34,035 nt of DNA from an uncultured Alphaproteobacteria bacterium (GCA_934229625.1 CAKQDU010000011.1:1-34035), one strand, 5' to 3'. Shown: positions 1 through 7,226, numbered from the stretch's first letter. Notes: generated by a model not told the origin, from the sequence alone. Translations and numbers: made by a program.

Positions 1-78
1 TTTAGGCGTTTGGGCTGGTACCTTTAGCCTTATAGGCGCATATGAAGAACCACCGGCTATGCCGGTGGGTTACTTTTA
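1..78 (+). mobile_element. Right end of an IS200/IS605-type element (partial)
   Basis: A perfect 8-bp hairpin (50-57 with 61-68, loop TAT) follows GAAGAAC and is followed by GGGT. The complete element at the far end of the window has the same layout: AGAAGAACCAC, hairpin, GTGGGT, with a GGTA and AGCC block shortly upstream in both. IS200/IS605 elements end in subterminal hairpins rather than inverted repeats. The transposase that would belong to this end lies outside the window or is missing, so this may be a complete neighbour element, a non-autonomous derivative or a remnant. Confidence 0.6.
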
Positions 79-93
79 TATGGAATTTTCCAT

Positions 94-130
94 AAAAAGA
101 AGCACCGGTTTTATTGCTAAAACGGTGCTT
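94..130 (-). terminator. Rho-independent terminator of the 153-473 gene
   Basis: Read on the minus strand, AAGCACCG and TTTT pair with the AAAA and CGGTGCTT arm across a short loop, followed by TTTTT. It lies 22 bases past the stop codon of the minus-strand gene. One unpaired base interrupts the stem. Confidence 0.8.
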
Positions 131-152
131 TTCTTCAAGGAACGAACAAACT

Positions 153-473
153 TTATTTCAAGCTGTTCAATACAATTTCACGGAGAGATGCAATCTTCTC
201 GGCAACTTCTGTACGATTGCGCTTGTAGATATCACGAAGTCTATCGCATTCTGCTTCAAACTCAGCAGCAAACTGCTTCTTTCGTGACTGCTGACACATT
301 ACGTTGATAAAGACCGGAACCTTTTCGCTGGTACTTTCTACAATGTTCAGGATAGCGCCGCTTACTTTGTAATGCTTCAAGTCTTCTCTGAATGACTTGG
401 CAATTTTTGCGCGCTCTTCTGCACTAAACTTGTTAACACCTTCCATGAAATTGATAAAACAATTCTCTGCCAT
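153..473 (-). CDS. Hypothetical protein, 106 aa, helical
   Basis: I do not recognise a family. The product is small, charged and probably mostly helical, with no signal peptide or membrane segment. Residues 1-50 hold an amphipathic stretch with many Lys and Glu, and two cysteines lie mid-protein. The start is ATG-GCA at 473. No Shine-Dalgarno sequence precedes it; the leader is purely A/T and ends in AATTATAATT, like the other SD-less orphan genes in the window. The gene stands alone, with its own terminator and a possible promoter at 528-556. Gene status rests on the intact frame, the terminator directly downstream and the shared leader type. Confidence 0.7.
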   Translation of the reverse strand: MAENCFINFMEGVNKFSAEERAKIAKSFREDLKHYKVSGAILNIVESTSEKVPVFINVMCQQSRKKQFAAEFEAECDRLRDIYKRNRTEVAEKIASLREIVLNSLK

Positions 474-556
474 AATTATAATTATTTAAAAATTAAAAAA
501 AGTACATAAAAATTCAAAATCTTTTTAACCATAACTTAAATTTGTCTAAAATGCAA
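474..556 (-). promoter_or_regulatory. Probable promoter and SD-less leader of the 153-473 gene
   Basis: On the minus strand TTGCAT (551-556) and TATGGT (528-533) are 17 bases apart. A leader of about 50 bases follows, almost wholly A/T, with no SD-like purine run before the ATG. Confidence 0.4.
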
Positions 557-588
557 TACAAAAATTAAAAAAAATTTTATTTTATTTA

Positions 589-616
589 TTGACAATAATT
601 TTTTTTTGTGTAATTT
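589..616 (+). promoter_or_regulatory. Promoter of tRNA-Arg
   Basis: TTGACA at 589-594 and TAATTT at 611-616 are spaced by 16 bases and lie about 20 bases before the tRNA 5-prime end. Confidence 0.6.
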
Positions 617-636
617 ATGTTGCAGATTATGGTGTT

Positions 637-713
637 GCGCTCCTAGCTCAGCAGGATAGAGCAACAGCCTTCTAAGCTGTGGGTCGGGCGTTCGAATCGC
701 CCGGAGCGCGCCA
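637..713 (+). tRNA. tRNA-Arg (anticodon TCT)
   Basis: A full cloverleaf can be drawn. The acceptor stem is GCGCTCC with GGAGCGC. The D arm begins AGCTCAG. The anticodon stem ACAGC/GCTGT closes the loop CTTCTAA, which gives anticodon TCT, reading AGA and AGG. The T arm is CGGGCGTTCGAATCGCCCG. The discriminator is G and CCA is encoded (711-713). Confidence 0.97.
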
Positions 714-718
714 ATTTT

Positions 719-748
719 AACGCCGTCTGTGAAAGGCGGTGTTTTTTA
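719..748 (+). terminator. Terminator of tRNA-Arg
   Basis: A 9-bp stem (719-727 with 735-743, two G-U pairs), loop TGTGAAA, then a T run. It starts six bases after the tRNA. Confidence 0.85.
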
Positions 749-817
749 TTTATATAAAACGCTAGGGCGTGGTTGACAGTTTTTTTATATTATTATGTGA
801 AACTAAATTTTTAGGTT

Positions 818-1117
818 ATGGCAACATTAAAAAACATTAAATCTGTGCAGATTTCAGACGCTGATGTTCATAATGAAATCAGAAGATTTTTGTTACATGA
901 AATAGGCATTAAACCTGTATCTTATCTGCATAATGCATGTATAATATCTGATTTGGGTTTAGATTCGCTGGAGCGCATTTCTTTGTGCGTTCATTTGGAG
1001 AAAAAATACGGTATCCGTTTGGATTTGGGACCTAAAGAAGACCCTGCGATTAAAGATTTAACGCATATGGTTATAGCGGAATGTAACGCAAAATCAGCAG
1101 TTGTGAATGTTAAATAA
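818..1117 (+). CDS. Stand-alone acyl carrier protein-like protein
   Basis: A 99-aa protein with the acyl carrier signature LGLDSLE; Ser50 is the expected 4-prime-phosphopantetheine attachment site. A four-helix ACP shape is plausible: helix I at about 14-28, the DSL helix at about 49-64, and a C-terminal helix. The family carries acyl or peptidyl intermediates as thioesters in the cytoplasm. This copy differs from housekeeping AcpP in having an N-terminal extension and a less acidic helix II (SLERISLCVHLEKKYGI). No fatty-acid or polyketide gene is adjacent, so its partner enzymes are unknown. The leader has no Shine-Dalgarno sequence (AATTTTTAGGTT then ATGG). TTGACA occurs at 773-778 but I see no convincing -10. 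A terminator follows directly. Confidence 0.8.
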   Translation: MATLKNIKSVQISDADVHNEIRRFLLHEIGIKPVSYLHNACIISDLGLDSLERISLCVHLEKKYGIRLDLGPKEDPAIKDLTHMVIAECNAKSAVVNVK

Positions 1118-1120
1118 AAA

Positions 1121-1157
1121 AAATCTCTCATCTTTTTGGGATGAGAGATTTTTTTAT
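1121..1157. terminator. Bidirectional terminator
   Basis: A perfect 12-bp stem (1121-1132 with 1140-1151), flanked by A-rich sequence on one side and T-rich on the other, between the convergent acyl carrier gene and the membrane protein gene. Confidence 0.9.
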
Positions 1158-1475
1158 TTATTTCCAAATCCATTTAATAACTTTCATGACTATATGGGTA
1201 ATAAGTCCGGTCAACAGACCAAAAATAAGATATAAAAAAGATATTCCCACATAGATAAAAATTCTCATAATCGGCGGTGCGGCATTATATGCTGCATTGC
1301 CCAAAAGCCATGAACATGGAGTAACAAAAGCTAAAATAATCAAAATCACAAAAATCGCGCGCATAAAACGCTGCAATTTATAATTGTCAAAGACCAAAAA
1401 ATTTTGTTTATTTTCTTTGACTTTTAGGGTTGTGAAAATCACAATACCCAGCAGATAAATTATAATAAGCACCAT
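1158..1475 (-). CDS. Small membrane protein, 105 aa, unknown function
   Basis: I do not recognise a family. Three hydrophobic segments are visible: residues 1-16, about 38-60 and about 70-95. A charged loop lies between the first two and the C-terminus is Lys/Trp-rich (KVIKWIWK). This fits a small inner-membrane protein. The start is ATGG at 1475 with no Shine-Dalgarno sequence. Its leader carries ATTATTAACTTAA exactly 12 bases before the ATG, the same box and spacing as the gene at 10598. The promoter overlaps the 3-prime tail of the eptA pseudogene. It is transcribed alone. Confidence 0.75.
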   Translation of the reverse strand: MVLIIIYLLGIVIFTTLKVKENKQNFLVFDNYKLQRFMRAIFVILIILAFVTPCSWLLGNAAYNAAPPIMRIFIYVGISFLYLIFGLLTGLITHIVMKVIKWIWK

Positions 1476-1542
1476 AATTATAAAAAGTTAAGTTAATAAT
1501 TGAATTATAGGCTGAATATAGCTTTTTTTCGTATGTTGTCAA
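1476..1542 (-). promoter_or_regulatory. Promoter and ATTATTAACTTAA leader of the 1158-1475 gene
   Basis: Minus-strand TTGACA (1537-1542) and TATATT (1515-1520) are spaced by 16 bases. The transcript leader then contains ATTATTAACTTAA, followed by 12 bases before ATGG. Confidence 0.7.
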
Positions 1543-1545
1543 ATA

Positions 1546-2456
1546 TTATTTAGCGGCGAGGGCGCTTTTGCGGCAGTCGGATGTAATGTCCATTTCCGGC
1601 TTAGTTCATAGGCAGAAAACATACAAGGCAGAGATACGGCGGTTATTGTTCCGCAAGAAGCCACATCCGAAAAATAAACGATGTCTTGTTTTTTCAAAAG
1701 CGGATTGGTTTCTTTTTTGTAGCCGTTTAAGGAAAAGTTTTGAGCGCGCGCTGTTTCGCCGATGAACAAAACCAAAAGTTTTTTGCGGCTGCTGTTTTTT
1801 ATTTTGGGAGCAGCATCCAAAACGGTGAATGTGCGATTTGTTTCGGCTTTTTTCTTACAGTAGCGCACAAAGGAATAAGTATAGTTTAAGGTGTTTACAA
1901 GTTTTGTGACTTTGTTATGATTGCGTCCGACAACCGCATATTCTTTGTAGCAGATTCCGCCCATAAGCAATACGGCAAACAAGCTGAAACCCACATATTT
2001 CAAACGTTGTTTAAATTCGGCGGCCGTCGTCTGGTATTGGATATTTGTCATTAGCAGCAAAACAGCCGGAAACAAACCGGTAATTATAACATACAGCCAG
2101 AAGGAATATGACATATGTTACATAGTTTCACGAGGATTTGTTTCCATAACATTGCGAACCATATCGGAGTCAATATAGATGCCGTCAGCAAACATATAGT
2201 AGTTGGCGGCCGCCGAACTTATAAGTAATATTGTTGTTGTCAGTTTACCGACATAAGGACAAAACAAAATATTAAACAGAGCATAAAGCGGAACAAATAT
2301 AAAAATGCCAAGAGAAAAGGCAAATATCAACATCATTGGGCTGTCAATTTGGATGTTGTGTGTTATGTAGCGCCAAAAAGACAGGTTTAAGATTGTTGCA
2401 AAGTAAAGGGAAACAATGCAAATTAACGTTGTTGATTTTATATCTATCCTTTTCAT
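1546..2456 (-). pseudogene. Phosphoethanolamine transferase (EptA/PmrC type), broken
   Basis: The N-terminal part matches the membrane domain of lipid A phosphoethanolamine transferases: several hydrophobic segments, then RNVMETNPRET. The frame then hits TAA (2118-2120) and continues unchanged through more membrane sequence into the sulfatase-like catalytic domain. That domain shows FIGETARAQNFSLNGY, with the family's catalytic Thr in the GET motif, and CGTITAVSLPCMFS. Directly after PCMFS the family sequence stops. Another frame, closing at 1546, reads KPEMDITSDCRK, which resembles the family C-terminus. The gene therefore has one nonsense codon plus an internal deletion of most of the catalytic domain with a frame change. 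Intact members have about 540 residues; roughly 310 survive. It lies divergent from a two-component system, as eptA-type genes often do. Metal-binding His and Asp residues of the distal domain are gone, so activity is very unlikely. Confidence 0.85.
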
Positions 2457-2501
2457 TTTTGTTTGTCCTTATGTTGGTACAATGACGACATTAGATGGCT
2501 A

Positions 2502-2571
2502 ATCTGAAAACAATCTGAAAGAAACTAAAAAATTTCAGATAAATTTAAATCTTTTCAGATGATTTTCAGAT
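2502..2571. promoter_or_regulatory. Cluster of five TTTCAGAT operators, likely response-regulator sites
   Basis: ATCTGAAA occurs at 2502 and 2513. Its complement TTTCAGAT occurs at 2533, 2553 and 2564. Two of the steps are exactly 11 bases, one helical turn, the spacing typical of head-to-tail dimers of OmpR/PhoB-family regulators. The two pairs point towards each other between the divergent eptA remnant and the response regulator. The natural inference is that the adjacent regulator binds here and controls both directions. Confidence 0.7.
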
Positions 2572-2618
2572 TGAGTTCTTACAAAAAACGTCATAAAATA
2601 ATTGTAGGAGATGGTTGT

Positions 2619-3308
2619 ATGCGTATCTTATTGGTGGAAGATGATAAAAATTTAGGATGCGGTATTAAAACGCTGCTGGAAATTGACGGCTATGAGGTGG
2701 ATTTAGCCGAAACCGGCACCGAAGCTATAGATGAAGTAAAATACGGGGCGTCGCAATATGATGTAGTGCTGCTGGATTGGATGCTGCCGGAGCTTTCGGG
2801 GATAGATGTCTGCAAATGGCTGCGCGATATCAAAAAAGGACATTACACAGGCGGTATAATTTTTTTAACTGCTAAATCGGAGTTGGATGACTGTGTGCAG
2901 GCTTTGGAAGTTGGGGCAGATGACTATATTACCAAGCCTTTTGAAATCAGGGAGCTGAAAGCGCGTATACATGCCGTACTGCGCCGCCAAAACAAGCCTT
3001 ATGTCGACAGTATTTATGAAGCCTGCGGTTTCATTATGAATTGCGCGCAAAACACATTAAGCAACGGTAAACAAACGCTTAATTTTTCTAAGACGGAATT
3101 TAAAATTTTGCAGATTTTGTTTATAAATCACGACAAAACAATTTTACGGGAAACTCTTTTTGAAAAAGTTTGGGGAAATAATCCGGAAATCAGCAGCGCA
3201 AATCTGGATTCTTATATTTACAATTTACGTAAAAAGCTTAAAATATGGCAGGACAATATACAAATTAACTTGCTTAAAAATATAGGTTATATGCTGGAAC
3301 TTAAATGA
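2619..3308 (+). CDS. OmpR/PhoB-family DNA-binding response regulator
   Basis: 229 aa. The receiver domain (1-120) has the acidic cluster E7, D8 and D9, phosphoacceptor D53 in LLDWMLPELSG, the conserved Thr in FLTAK and K106 in DDYITKPF. A C-terminal winged helix (about 140-229) contains LNFSKTEFKILQILF and ends with the SANLDSYIYNLRKKL recognition-helix region, as in PmrA and QseB. The start at 2619 is supported by TAGGAG eight bases upstream and by the MRILLVEDD beginning; a longer frame from 2559 adds residues foreign to the family and would run over the operator cluster. It overlaps the kinase gene by ATGA, so they form one operon. The eptA neighbour suggests an envelope or cationic-peptide sensing role, which is inference. 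Confidence 0.95.
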   Translation: MRILLVEDDKNLGCGIKTLLEIDGYEVDLAETGTEAIDEVKYGASQYDVVLLDWMLPELSGIDVCKWLRDIKKGHYTGGIIFLTAKSELDDCVQALEVGADDYITKPFEIRELKARIHAVLRRQNKPYVDSIYEACGFIMNCAQNTLSNGKQTLNFSKTEFKILQILFINHDKTILRETLFEKVWGNNPEISSANLDSYIYNLRKKLKIWQDNIQINLLKNIGYMLELK

Positions 3309-4561
3309 TAGATATTCTAAAACGCAGACTTTTGATTCACTACGCGCTGATATTGTTCAGCGTGTCTTTACTTATATTTTTTGGGGGATATGCAGCTTAT
3401 CGCATAATTTCTAAAAATGTGATTTCTTCCAGTTTATACGACTATTTGCAGGAAGAAATTTTTGAATTTAAACAAGATTCTGAGGAGTTGGCGATAAAAC
3501 CTGAGCGAATTGCGGTGGCGGCGCGCAATAACGCTTTGCATTTTTTTTCGTATGGGTTTGTGAATGGCAAAATGCTCCGTTTGGAACAGCCGGCAGGAAA
3601 AGCAGGCGATTTGCTGACGGAAAAAATGGCGGAATGGCGAGAAAATGATGGAGAAATAAAAAGTGTAAAAATTAGAAATAATGATGAGCGCTGGCGGTTT
3701 TTGGTACTTTCAGAAAGTTGGAAAAACGAACCGGACGGAGATGAATATCGTGTGGTTGTGCTGCTGAATGTTACGCCGTATTTTTATGTTACACATCGTT
3801 ATAAAAGCTATGGTTTGTTAGCAGTCGGAATTTTGTGCCTTATTTCAGTTTTGGCGGCGTCAATTTTGGCGAATAACGCCGTAAAACCGCTGGCAGAAGC
3901 CTATCGCAAACAAAAAGAGTTTGTCGGAGATGCCTCGCATGAACTGAAGACTCCGTTGAGTGTTCTGCTTACGTATGCCGAAATCTTGCAGCGTCAGCCG
4001 CAAAATACTCAAGCTTTGCAGGTGATTAAGGATGAAACAAAAAATATGTCTGAGTTAGTGGAAAATTTATTGTCTTTAACTAATCTGGAAAAAAAAGATA
4101 ATCTTCCGGTTCAAAAATTAAATGTTTCAGACATGACAATTCAGCTGGCTGAGCGATTGAATACCGTTCATCATGAGCGTAAAATGCCGATAAAAGTTAT
4201 TTGTCCTCATAATATAATGCTTAAAATATCGCAGCAGCATTATGAAAGGCTGCTGACCGTTTTATTGGACAATGCTCTAAAGTATACTCCGGCGGACAAA
4301 GAAATATGTGTTATCGTATCGGCAAATGAGCATAACATAAAAATAGAAGTTTCAGATAAAGGCATTGGTATAAAAAGCGTTGATTTGCCGCATATTTTTG
4401 AACGCTTTTATCGTGCGGATAAAGGGCGTAACAGGCAAAGCGGCGGTTTTGGTTTGGGACTTTCTTTGGCTTTGGATATTGTAAAAAAATACCGTGGAAA
4501 TATAAAAGTGCAAAGTGAGTTAGGCAAGGGGACGATTTTTACTTTGATATTTTCCAAATAA
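3305..4561 (+). CDS. Sensor histidine kinase, partner of the response regulator
   Basis: 418 aa, inner membrane. Transmembrane segments lie at about 12-33 and 167-190, enclosing a periplasmic sensor of roughly 130 residues. A short linker (KPLAEAYRKQKEFVGDA) leads to the HisKA box SHELKTPLSV with phosphorylated His212. The HATPase domain follows, with N box LLDNALKYTP, G1 VSDKGIGI, F box IFERFYRADKG and G2 GFGLGLSLA. Length and order match the PmrB/QseC class. I see no full-length HAMP domain between the second membrane segment and HisKA. The ATGA overlap with the regulator shows translational coupling. The operon ends at the strong terminator downstream. Confidence 0.95.
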   Translation: MIDILKRRLLIHYALILFSVSLLIFFGGYAAYRIISKNVISSSLYDYLQEEIFEFKQDSEELAIKPERIAVAARNNALHFFSYGFVNGKMLRLEQPAGKAGDLLTEKMAEWRENDGEIKSVKIRNNDERWRFLVLSESWKNEPDGDEYRVVVLLNVTPYFYVTHRYKSYGLLAVGILCLISVLAASILANNAVKPLAEAYRKQKEFVGDASHELKTPLSVLLTYAEILQRQPQNTQALQVIKDETKNMSELVENLLSLTNLEKKDNLPVQKLNVSDMTIQLAERLNTVHHERKMPIKVICPHNIMLKISQQHYERLLTVLLDNALKYTPADKEICVIVSANEHNIKIEVSDKGIGIKSVDLPHIFERFYRADKGRNRQSGGFGLGLSLALDIVKKYRGNIKVQSELGKGTIFTLIFSK

Positions 4562-4568
4562 TATTGAA

Positions 4569-4616
4569 AACCAACAAAAAAAACAGCCTTTAAAAAGGCT
4601 GTTTTTTTGTTGGTTT
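4569..4616. terminator. Strong bidirectional terminator
   Basis: A very long near-perfect stem centred on AACAGCCTTT and AAAGGCTGTT. It is extended on both sides by A and T runs and by CCAAC/GTTGG. It separates the convergent kinase gene and holin-like gene and runs into the stop codon of the latter. Confidence 0.93.
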
Positions 4617-5118
4617 AAACCTGAGAGTCTAAAGATTCTTCATCCGGTTTCTGAGGTTTTTCAGACTTGCCCTCGGTGTTTCGTTCTGTGGCATAAATAC
4701 CATAATCACGAGCGCCGCTTACCGTAAGCATTATGCTTAATGAGGCAAGTAATCCTTCCCAGTCAACGGGGTTGATATCAAAGTAAGGATAAACAACAAA
4801 GTTGTTGCTGTATCCAAGCACTAAAATCCAACCGATAGCCGGAATCCATATTTTATTGCTCAGGACTTTACCGTTAGCGGTCGCGTCTATTGCTTTCTGC
4901 ACCGGTCCCAAATAGCGGAAACGCTGCAAAACAATATCTCTGGCACCGCCAAGTCCAAGCATAATAGCAAGCGTCATAATCAGCTGAGACCAATCAATAA
5001 CCTTGCAATCAAAGTATGGAGCTATAGCGCAGTTATTAAAAAAACCATAAGCTATAACAACACCTAAAGCCGGAATCCACATACGGGATTTCTTAACTTT
5101 AATCTTAAACTTAAACAT
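4615..5118 (-). CDS. Tandem-duplicated holin-like membrane protein
   Basis: 167 aa made of two copies of one module of about 50 residues. Copy one (about 12-62) begins MWIPALGVVIAYGFFNN, continues IAPYFD and VIDWSQL and ends IMLGLGGARD. Copy two (about 93-143) begins IWIPAIGWILVLGYSNN, continues VYPYFD and PVDWEGL and ends IMLTVSGARD. The layout (W-P start, hydrophobic helix, PYFD turn, acidic D-W, hydrophobic helix, small-residue end) resembles the 3-TM holin family found with alphaproteobacterial gene transfer agents. That match is from memory of the pattern, and I see no endolysin or phage gene nearby. A short charged tail (Glu/Lys/Pro) follows. The leader has no SD and contains ATTATTAACGTTAA. 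Confidence 0.75.
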   Translation of the reverse strand: MFKFKIKVKKSRMWIPALGVVIAYGFFNNCAIAPYFDCKVIDWSQLIMTLAIMLGLGGARDIVLQRFRYLGPVQKAIDATANGKVLSNKIWIPAIGWILVLGYSNNFVVYPYFDINPVDWEGLLASLSIMLTVSGARDYGIYATERNTEGKSEKPQKPDEESLDSQV

Positions 5119-5188
5119 AAAGCAGAAAAATTAACGTTAATAATTTTGTTTCAGATTTTAAAATAATCTTTTATACTTATTTTGTCAA
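5119..5188 (-). promoter_or_regulatory. Promoter and SD-less leader of the holin-like gene
   Basis: Minus-strand TTGACA (5183-5188), 17-base spacer and TATTTT (5160-5165). The leader holds ATTATTAACGTTA 13 bases before the ATG, a variant of the box seen at 1475, 10598 and 13823. Confidence 0.65.
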
Positions 5189-5223
5189 GTAAATATCTGA
5201 TATATTTGTCTATAAAAATGAAG

Positions 5224-6036
5224 CTACAGCTTTTTAATCTGTATGGTCATGGAGATACGATGAGTTTCATGCGGTTTGAGCTGTACAAAACAATCCCCTT
5301 GATTGGCAGGTTCTACACAAACAAACTGCTTATATTGACCGGCGGACATTTCTGCTAAATCTTTTGCCGGATTCCAAACAACAGTAGAGCGTGAGCCGCT
5401 TTTTTCTATGCAGATGCAACGTTTATATCCGCTGTCGGCAATTTCTATGGAACCTGTATGTTCTGAAAAAGCCGCGTCAAATTCGCCGTTGATTTGCAAA
5501 TCCGAGTCCAATTGATAGATTTTTCCGTCTAATGAGCTTTTGTATTGGCAACCGGACAGGCCTTTTATGGTAATATTTTTTAAGGAGCTGACATTAAAAT
5601 AACAATGCAAAGCCTCGCTGAAGCAAAATTCTTTGTTGCCATGATTTATGGTTTCCAGACAATATTCCAGCTTATTTCCTATTTTTATAAACAGCTTGGC
5701 GCTGACCGGTAATTTATATTTTTCATTCGGCTGCAAAGATAATTCTATTTCAGATTTTTCCGGCGAGGAGTATATATTCTGCACCTGCCAGTCAGAAATG
5801 CGTGCAAAGCCGTGGCGCGGCAGATTATCGTTCAGCTTTTCTGCGGCAAATCGCAGCCAGCAGACAGGTATGCCGCCGCGGATGGCCTGTATGCGGTCAA
5901 ATTTATTCAAATCGCCTAGCCAAAATACATCATGTGTTTCGCCGTGTGTCAGATAAGACAATAAATCGGCGCCGAAAAGCGCTAATTTGCATTTTGCATG
6001 GTTATTTTCCAAATTTATGAATCCGCAGTCAGACAT
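5224..6036 (-). CDS. D-hexose-6-phosphate mutarotase / aldose 1-epimerase family (YeaD-like)
   Basis: 270 aa, cytoplasmic, about the usual length. The family interconverts alpha and beta anomers of hexose (6-phosphates). Motifs of the YeaD-type beta-sandwich are present in order: an N-terminal LFGADLLSYL strand pair, IRGGIPVCW with the preceding FWLGD block, the catalytic-His region LPRHGFAR, the second conserved His in EALHCYFNV, and VVWNPAK towards the end. AAGGAG lies seven bases before the ATG at 6036, which fixes the start. It is transcribed alone, so the sugar pathway is not shown by context. The substrate as glucose-6-phosphate is inference from the family. Confidence 0.9.
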   Translation of the reverse strand: MSDCGFINLENNHAKCKLALFGADLLSYLTHGETHDVFWLGDLNKFDRIQAIRGGIPVCWLRFAAEKLNDNLPRHGFARISDWQVQNIYSSPEKSEIELSLQPNEKYKLPVSAKLFIKIGNKLEYCLETINHGNKEFCFSEALHCYFNVSSLKNITIKGLSGCQYKSSLDGKIYQLDSDLQINGEFDAAFSEHTGSIEIADSGYKRCICIEKSGSRSTVVWNPAKDLAEMSAGQYKQFVCVEPANQGDCFVQLKPHETHRISMTIQIKKL

Positions 6037-6145
6037 TTGATTTCTCCTTATTCTTTTTATCTTAAAACATAAATCATATTTATTATTCGGTCAATCTGTT
6101 TTGTGTTTGACATAGGTATATATCTTCTCTGTAAATATAAAAAAA

Positions 6146-6175
6146 GAAAAGCAAGTGAATATTCACTTGCTTTTC
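6146..6175 (-). terminator. Perfect 30-bp palindrome, minus-strand terminator candidate
   Basis: GAAAAGCAAGTGAAT followed immediately by its exact complement. On the minus strand a T run (6139-6145) follows the stem, as in an intrinsic terminator. It lies about 110 bases upstream of the mutarotase gene, so it would end some other minus-strand transcript. Confidence 0.6.
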
Positions 6176-6237
6176 TCGGCTTTACGACCTTTATTCGATT
6201 TTATAAAAGGCTATTTGAAAACATAATGTTTACAATC

Positions 6238-6303
6238 AAATACTTTTACAAATACATCAAATCACAAGGCCTGCCGTGTTTGCTTTACATTGTAAAAGTA
6301 TTT
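6238..6303. repeat. Inverted repeat, 14-bp perfect arms
   Basis: AAATACTTTTACAA at 6238-6251 and its exact reverse complement at 6290-6303 enclose 38 bases, including AAGGCCTGCCGTG. The function is unknown. Confidence 0.75.
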
Positions 6304-6732
6304 AATCTCTTAAAATTTTTTACGTTGTATTTTTAACACGGGATCCAAAACCTCAGCTTAGAATTTAATTGCTTAAAAACAACTGCCGAGTACATCTTGA
6401 ACACTTTATAATTTAAGCATAATGCAAGGTCTTTCAATAGCCTTAAAACTAAGGTCTAGTTAAGTTCTTGAAAACTTAAAGTTAAAGTGCATATTTCCGA
6501 ACCTTTTTAGCAGAACAACTGCATTTTCATCCAAGTTAAAGTACACTTATGCAATATGAATTTATTTTATTTTTAGATAAGTATATTTCCATTGGCATCG
6601 GCGCGTTTGAAACATGCTATTATAAATTCAAAAAAGGCAATAAGCGCGGGAATAAAAGTCCAACTGAACAAAAAATAGAGTATTCCGCATTGTCAATCCC
6701 TCAGAGTGTTGAAATTTTTGCAAGGTGGTTAA

Positions 6733-6770
6733 TAAAAAAACACCGGCTTATTTCAGGTGATAAGCCGATG
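6733..6770 (-). terminator. Terminator of the 6792-7076 gene
   Basis: Minus-strand stem CATCGGCTTAT with ATAAGCCGGTG (one G-U pair), then TTTTTTT. It starts about 20 bases past the stop codon. Confidence 0.85.
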
Positions 6771-6791
6771 CTTTAAGTCTTATTTCTTAAA

Positions 6792-7076
6792 TTATTTTAT
6801 AAAAGAGTTTTTAAGGTTGTTTAAAGAATTTTTTGTGTCTTCCAAAGCCTTTTTCTGTTCTGCGTTTTTGGCTTCACGTTCAGCTTTTTTTGCGGCTTGT
6901 TTTTCTGCCAATTCTTTCTTTTTAGCTTCTAAATTAGCTTTTGCGTCTTCATTTGCCTGAGTTACGCTGTCAATTTTATTTTGAGCCTGTTGAGCGGCAG
7001 AAACTAAATCAATTTTTGCTTCGGCGGTGCCGGCTGTTAAAATAGTGATAAATGCCAATACTAACAATTTTTTCAT
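6792..7076 (-). CDS. Small exported coiled-coil protein, 94 aa
   Basis: A signal peptide (KK, hydrophobic core LLVLAFITILTA, cleavage near AEA) is followed by a highly charged Ala/Lys/Glu/Gln-rich helix from about residue 28 to 90. The helix is strongly heptad-like (QAQNKI, EAKKKELAEKQ, EREAKNAEQ). The mature part would be a single periplasmic coiled coil. I recognise no specific family, and low-complexity helices of this sort match many unrelated proteins. AAGGAG six to eight bases before the ATG supports the start. It is divergent from mlaA with about 200 bases between. Confidence 0.8.
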   Translation of the reverse strand: MKKLLVLAFITILTAGTAEAKIDLVSAAQQAQNKIDSVTQANEDAKANLEAKKKELAEKQAAKKAEREAKNAEQKKALEDTKNSLNNLKNSFIK

Positions 7077-7226
7077 ATCTTTTCTCCTTTATATATAGGT
7101 ACTCTTATCAGACAAAAATACTAAATAACAGAATATTAAAAAGCAAGTAAATAACAGAAAATTTATACAGAAATTTGTTGATACATACCTGATTATAAAA
7201 ATAACCGTTTGCAATGATTTTTTTTC

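Larger units (their letters stand above)
6037..6740. other. Gene-free stretch with strong inverted repeats; possible minus-strand RNA
   Basis: About 700 bases hold no convincing coding region. Two short open frames (6103-6336 and 6549-6776) lack start signals, and each runs across a hairpin. Visible structure: a 30-bp perfect palindrome at 6146-6175 that on the minus strand is followed by TTTTTTT and would act as a terminator; 14-bp perfect inverted arms AAATACTTTTACAA (6238-6251) and complement (6290-6303) enclosing 38 bases; several short repeated blocks (AGTTAAAGT at about 6480 and 6534, ACAACTGC at about 6380 and 6515). A structured minus-strand transcript ending at 6146 is possible. I could not match it to a known RNA family. 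Confidence 0.5.

Noticed and set aside
59..307. Open frame of 82 aa at the window start
   Set aside because: Starts in the IS right-end hairpin and lies antisense to a better supported gene at 153-473.
4615..5118. Prophage or gene transfer agent remnant
   Set aside because: The holin-like gene stands alone with no capsid, terminase, portal or lysin gene on either side.
6103..6336. Open frame of 77 aa
   Set aside because: No SD or promoter, spans the perfect palindrome and the inverted arm, and composition is that of random A/T sequence.
6549..6776. Open frame of 75 aa
   Set aside because: No start signal, and its end runs through the terminator of the opposite-strand gene.
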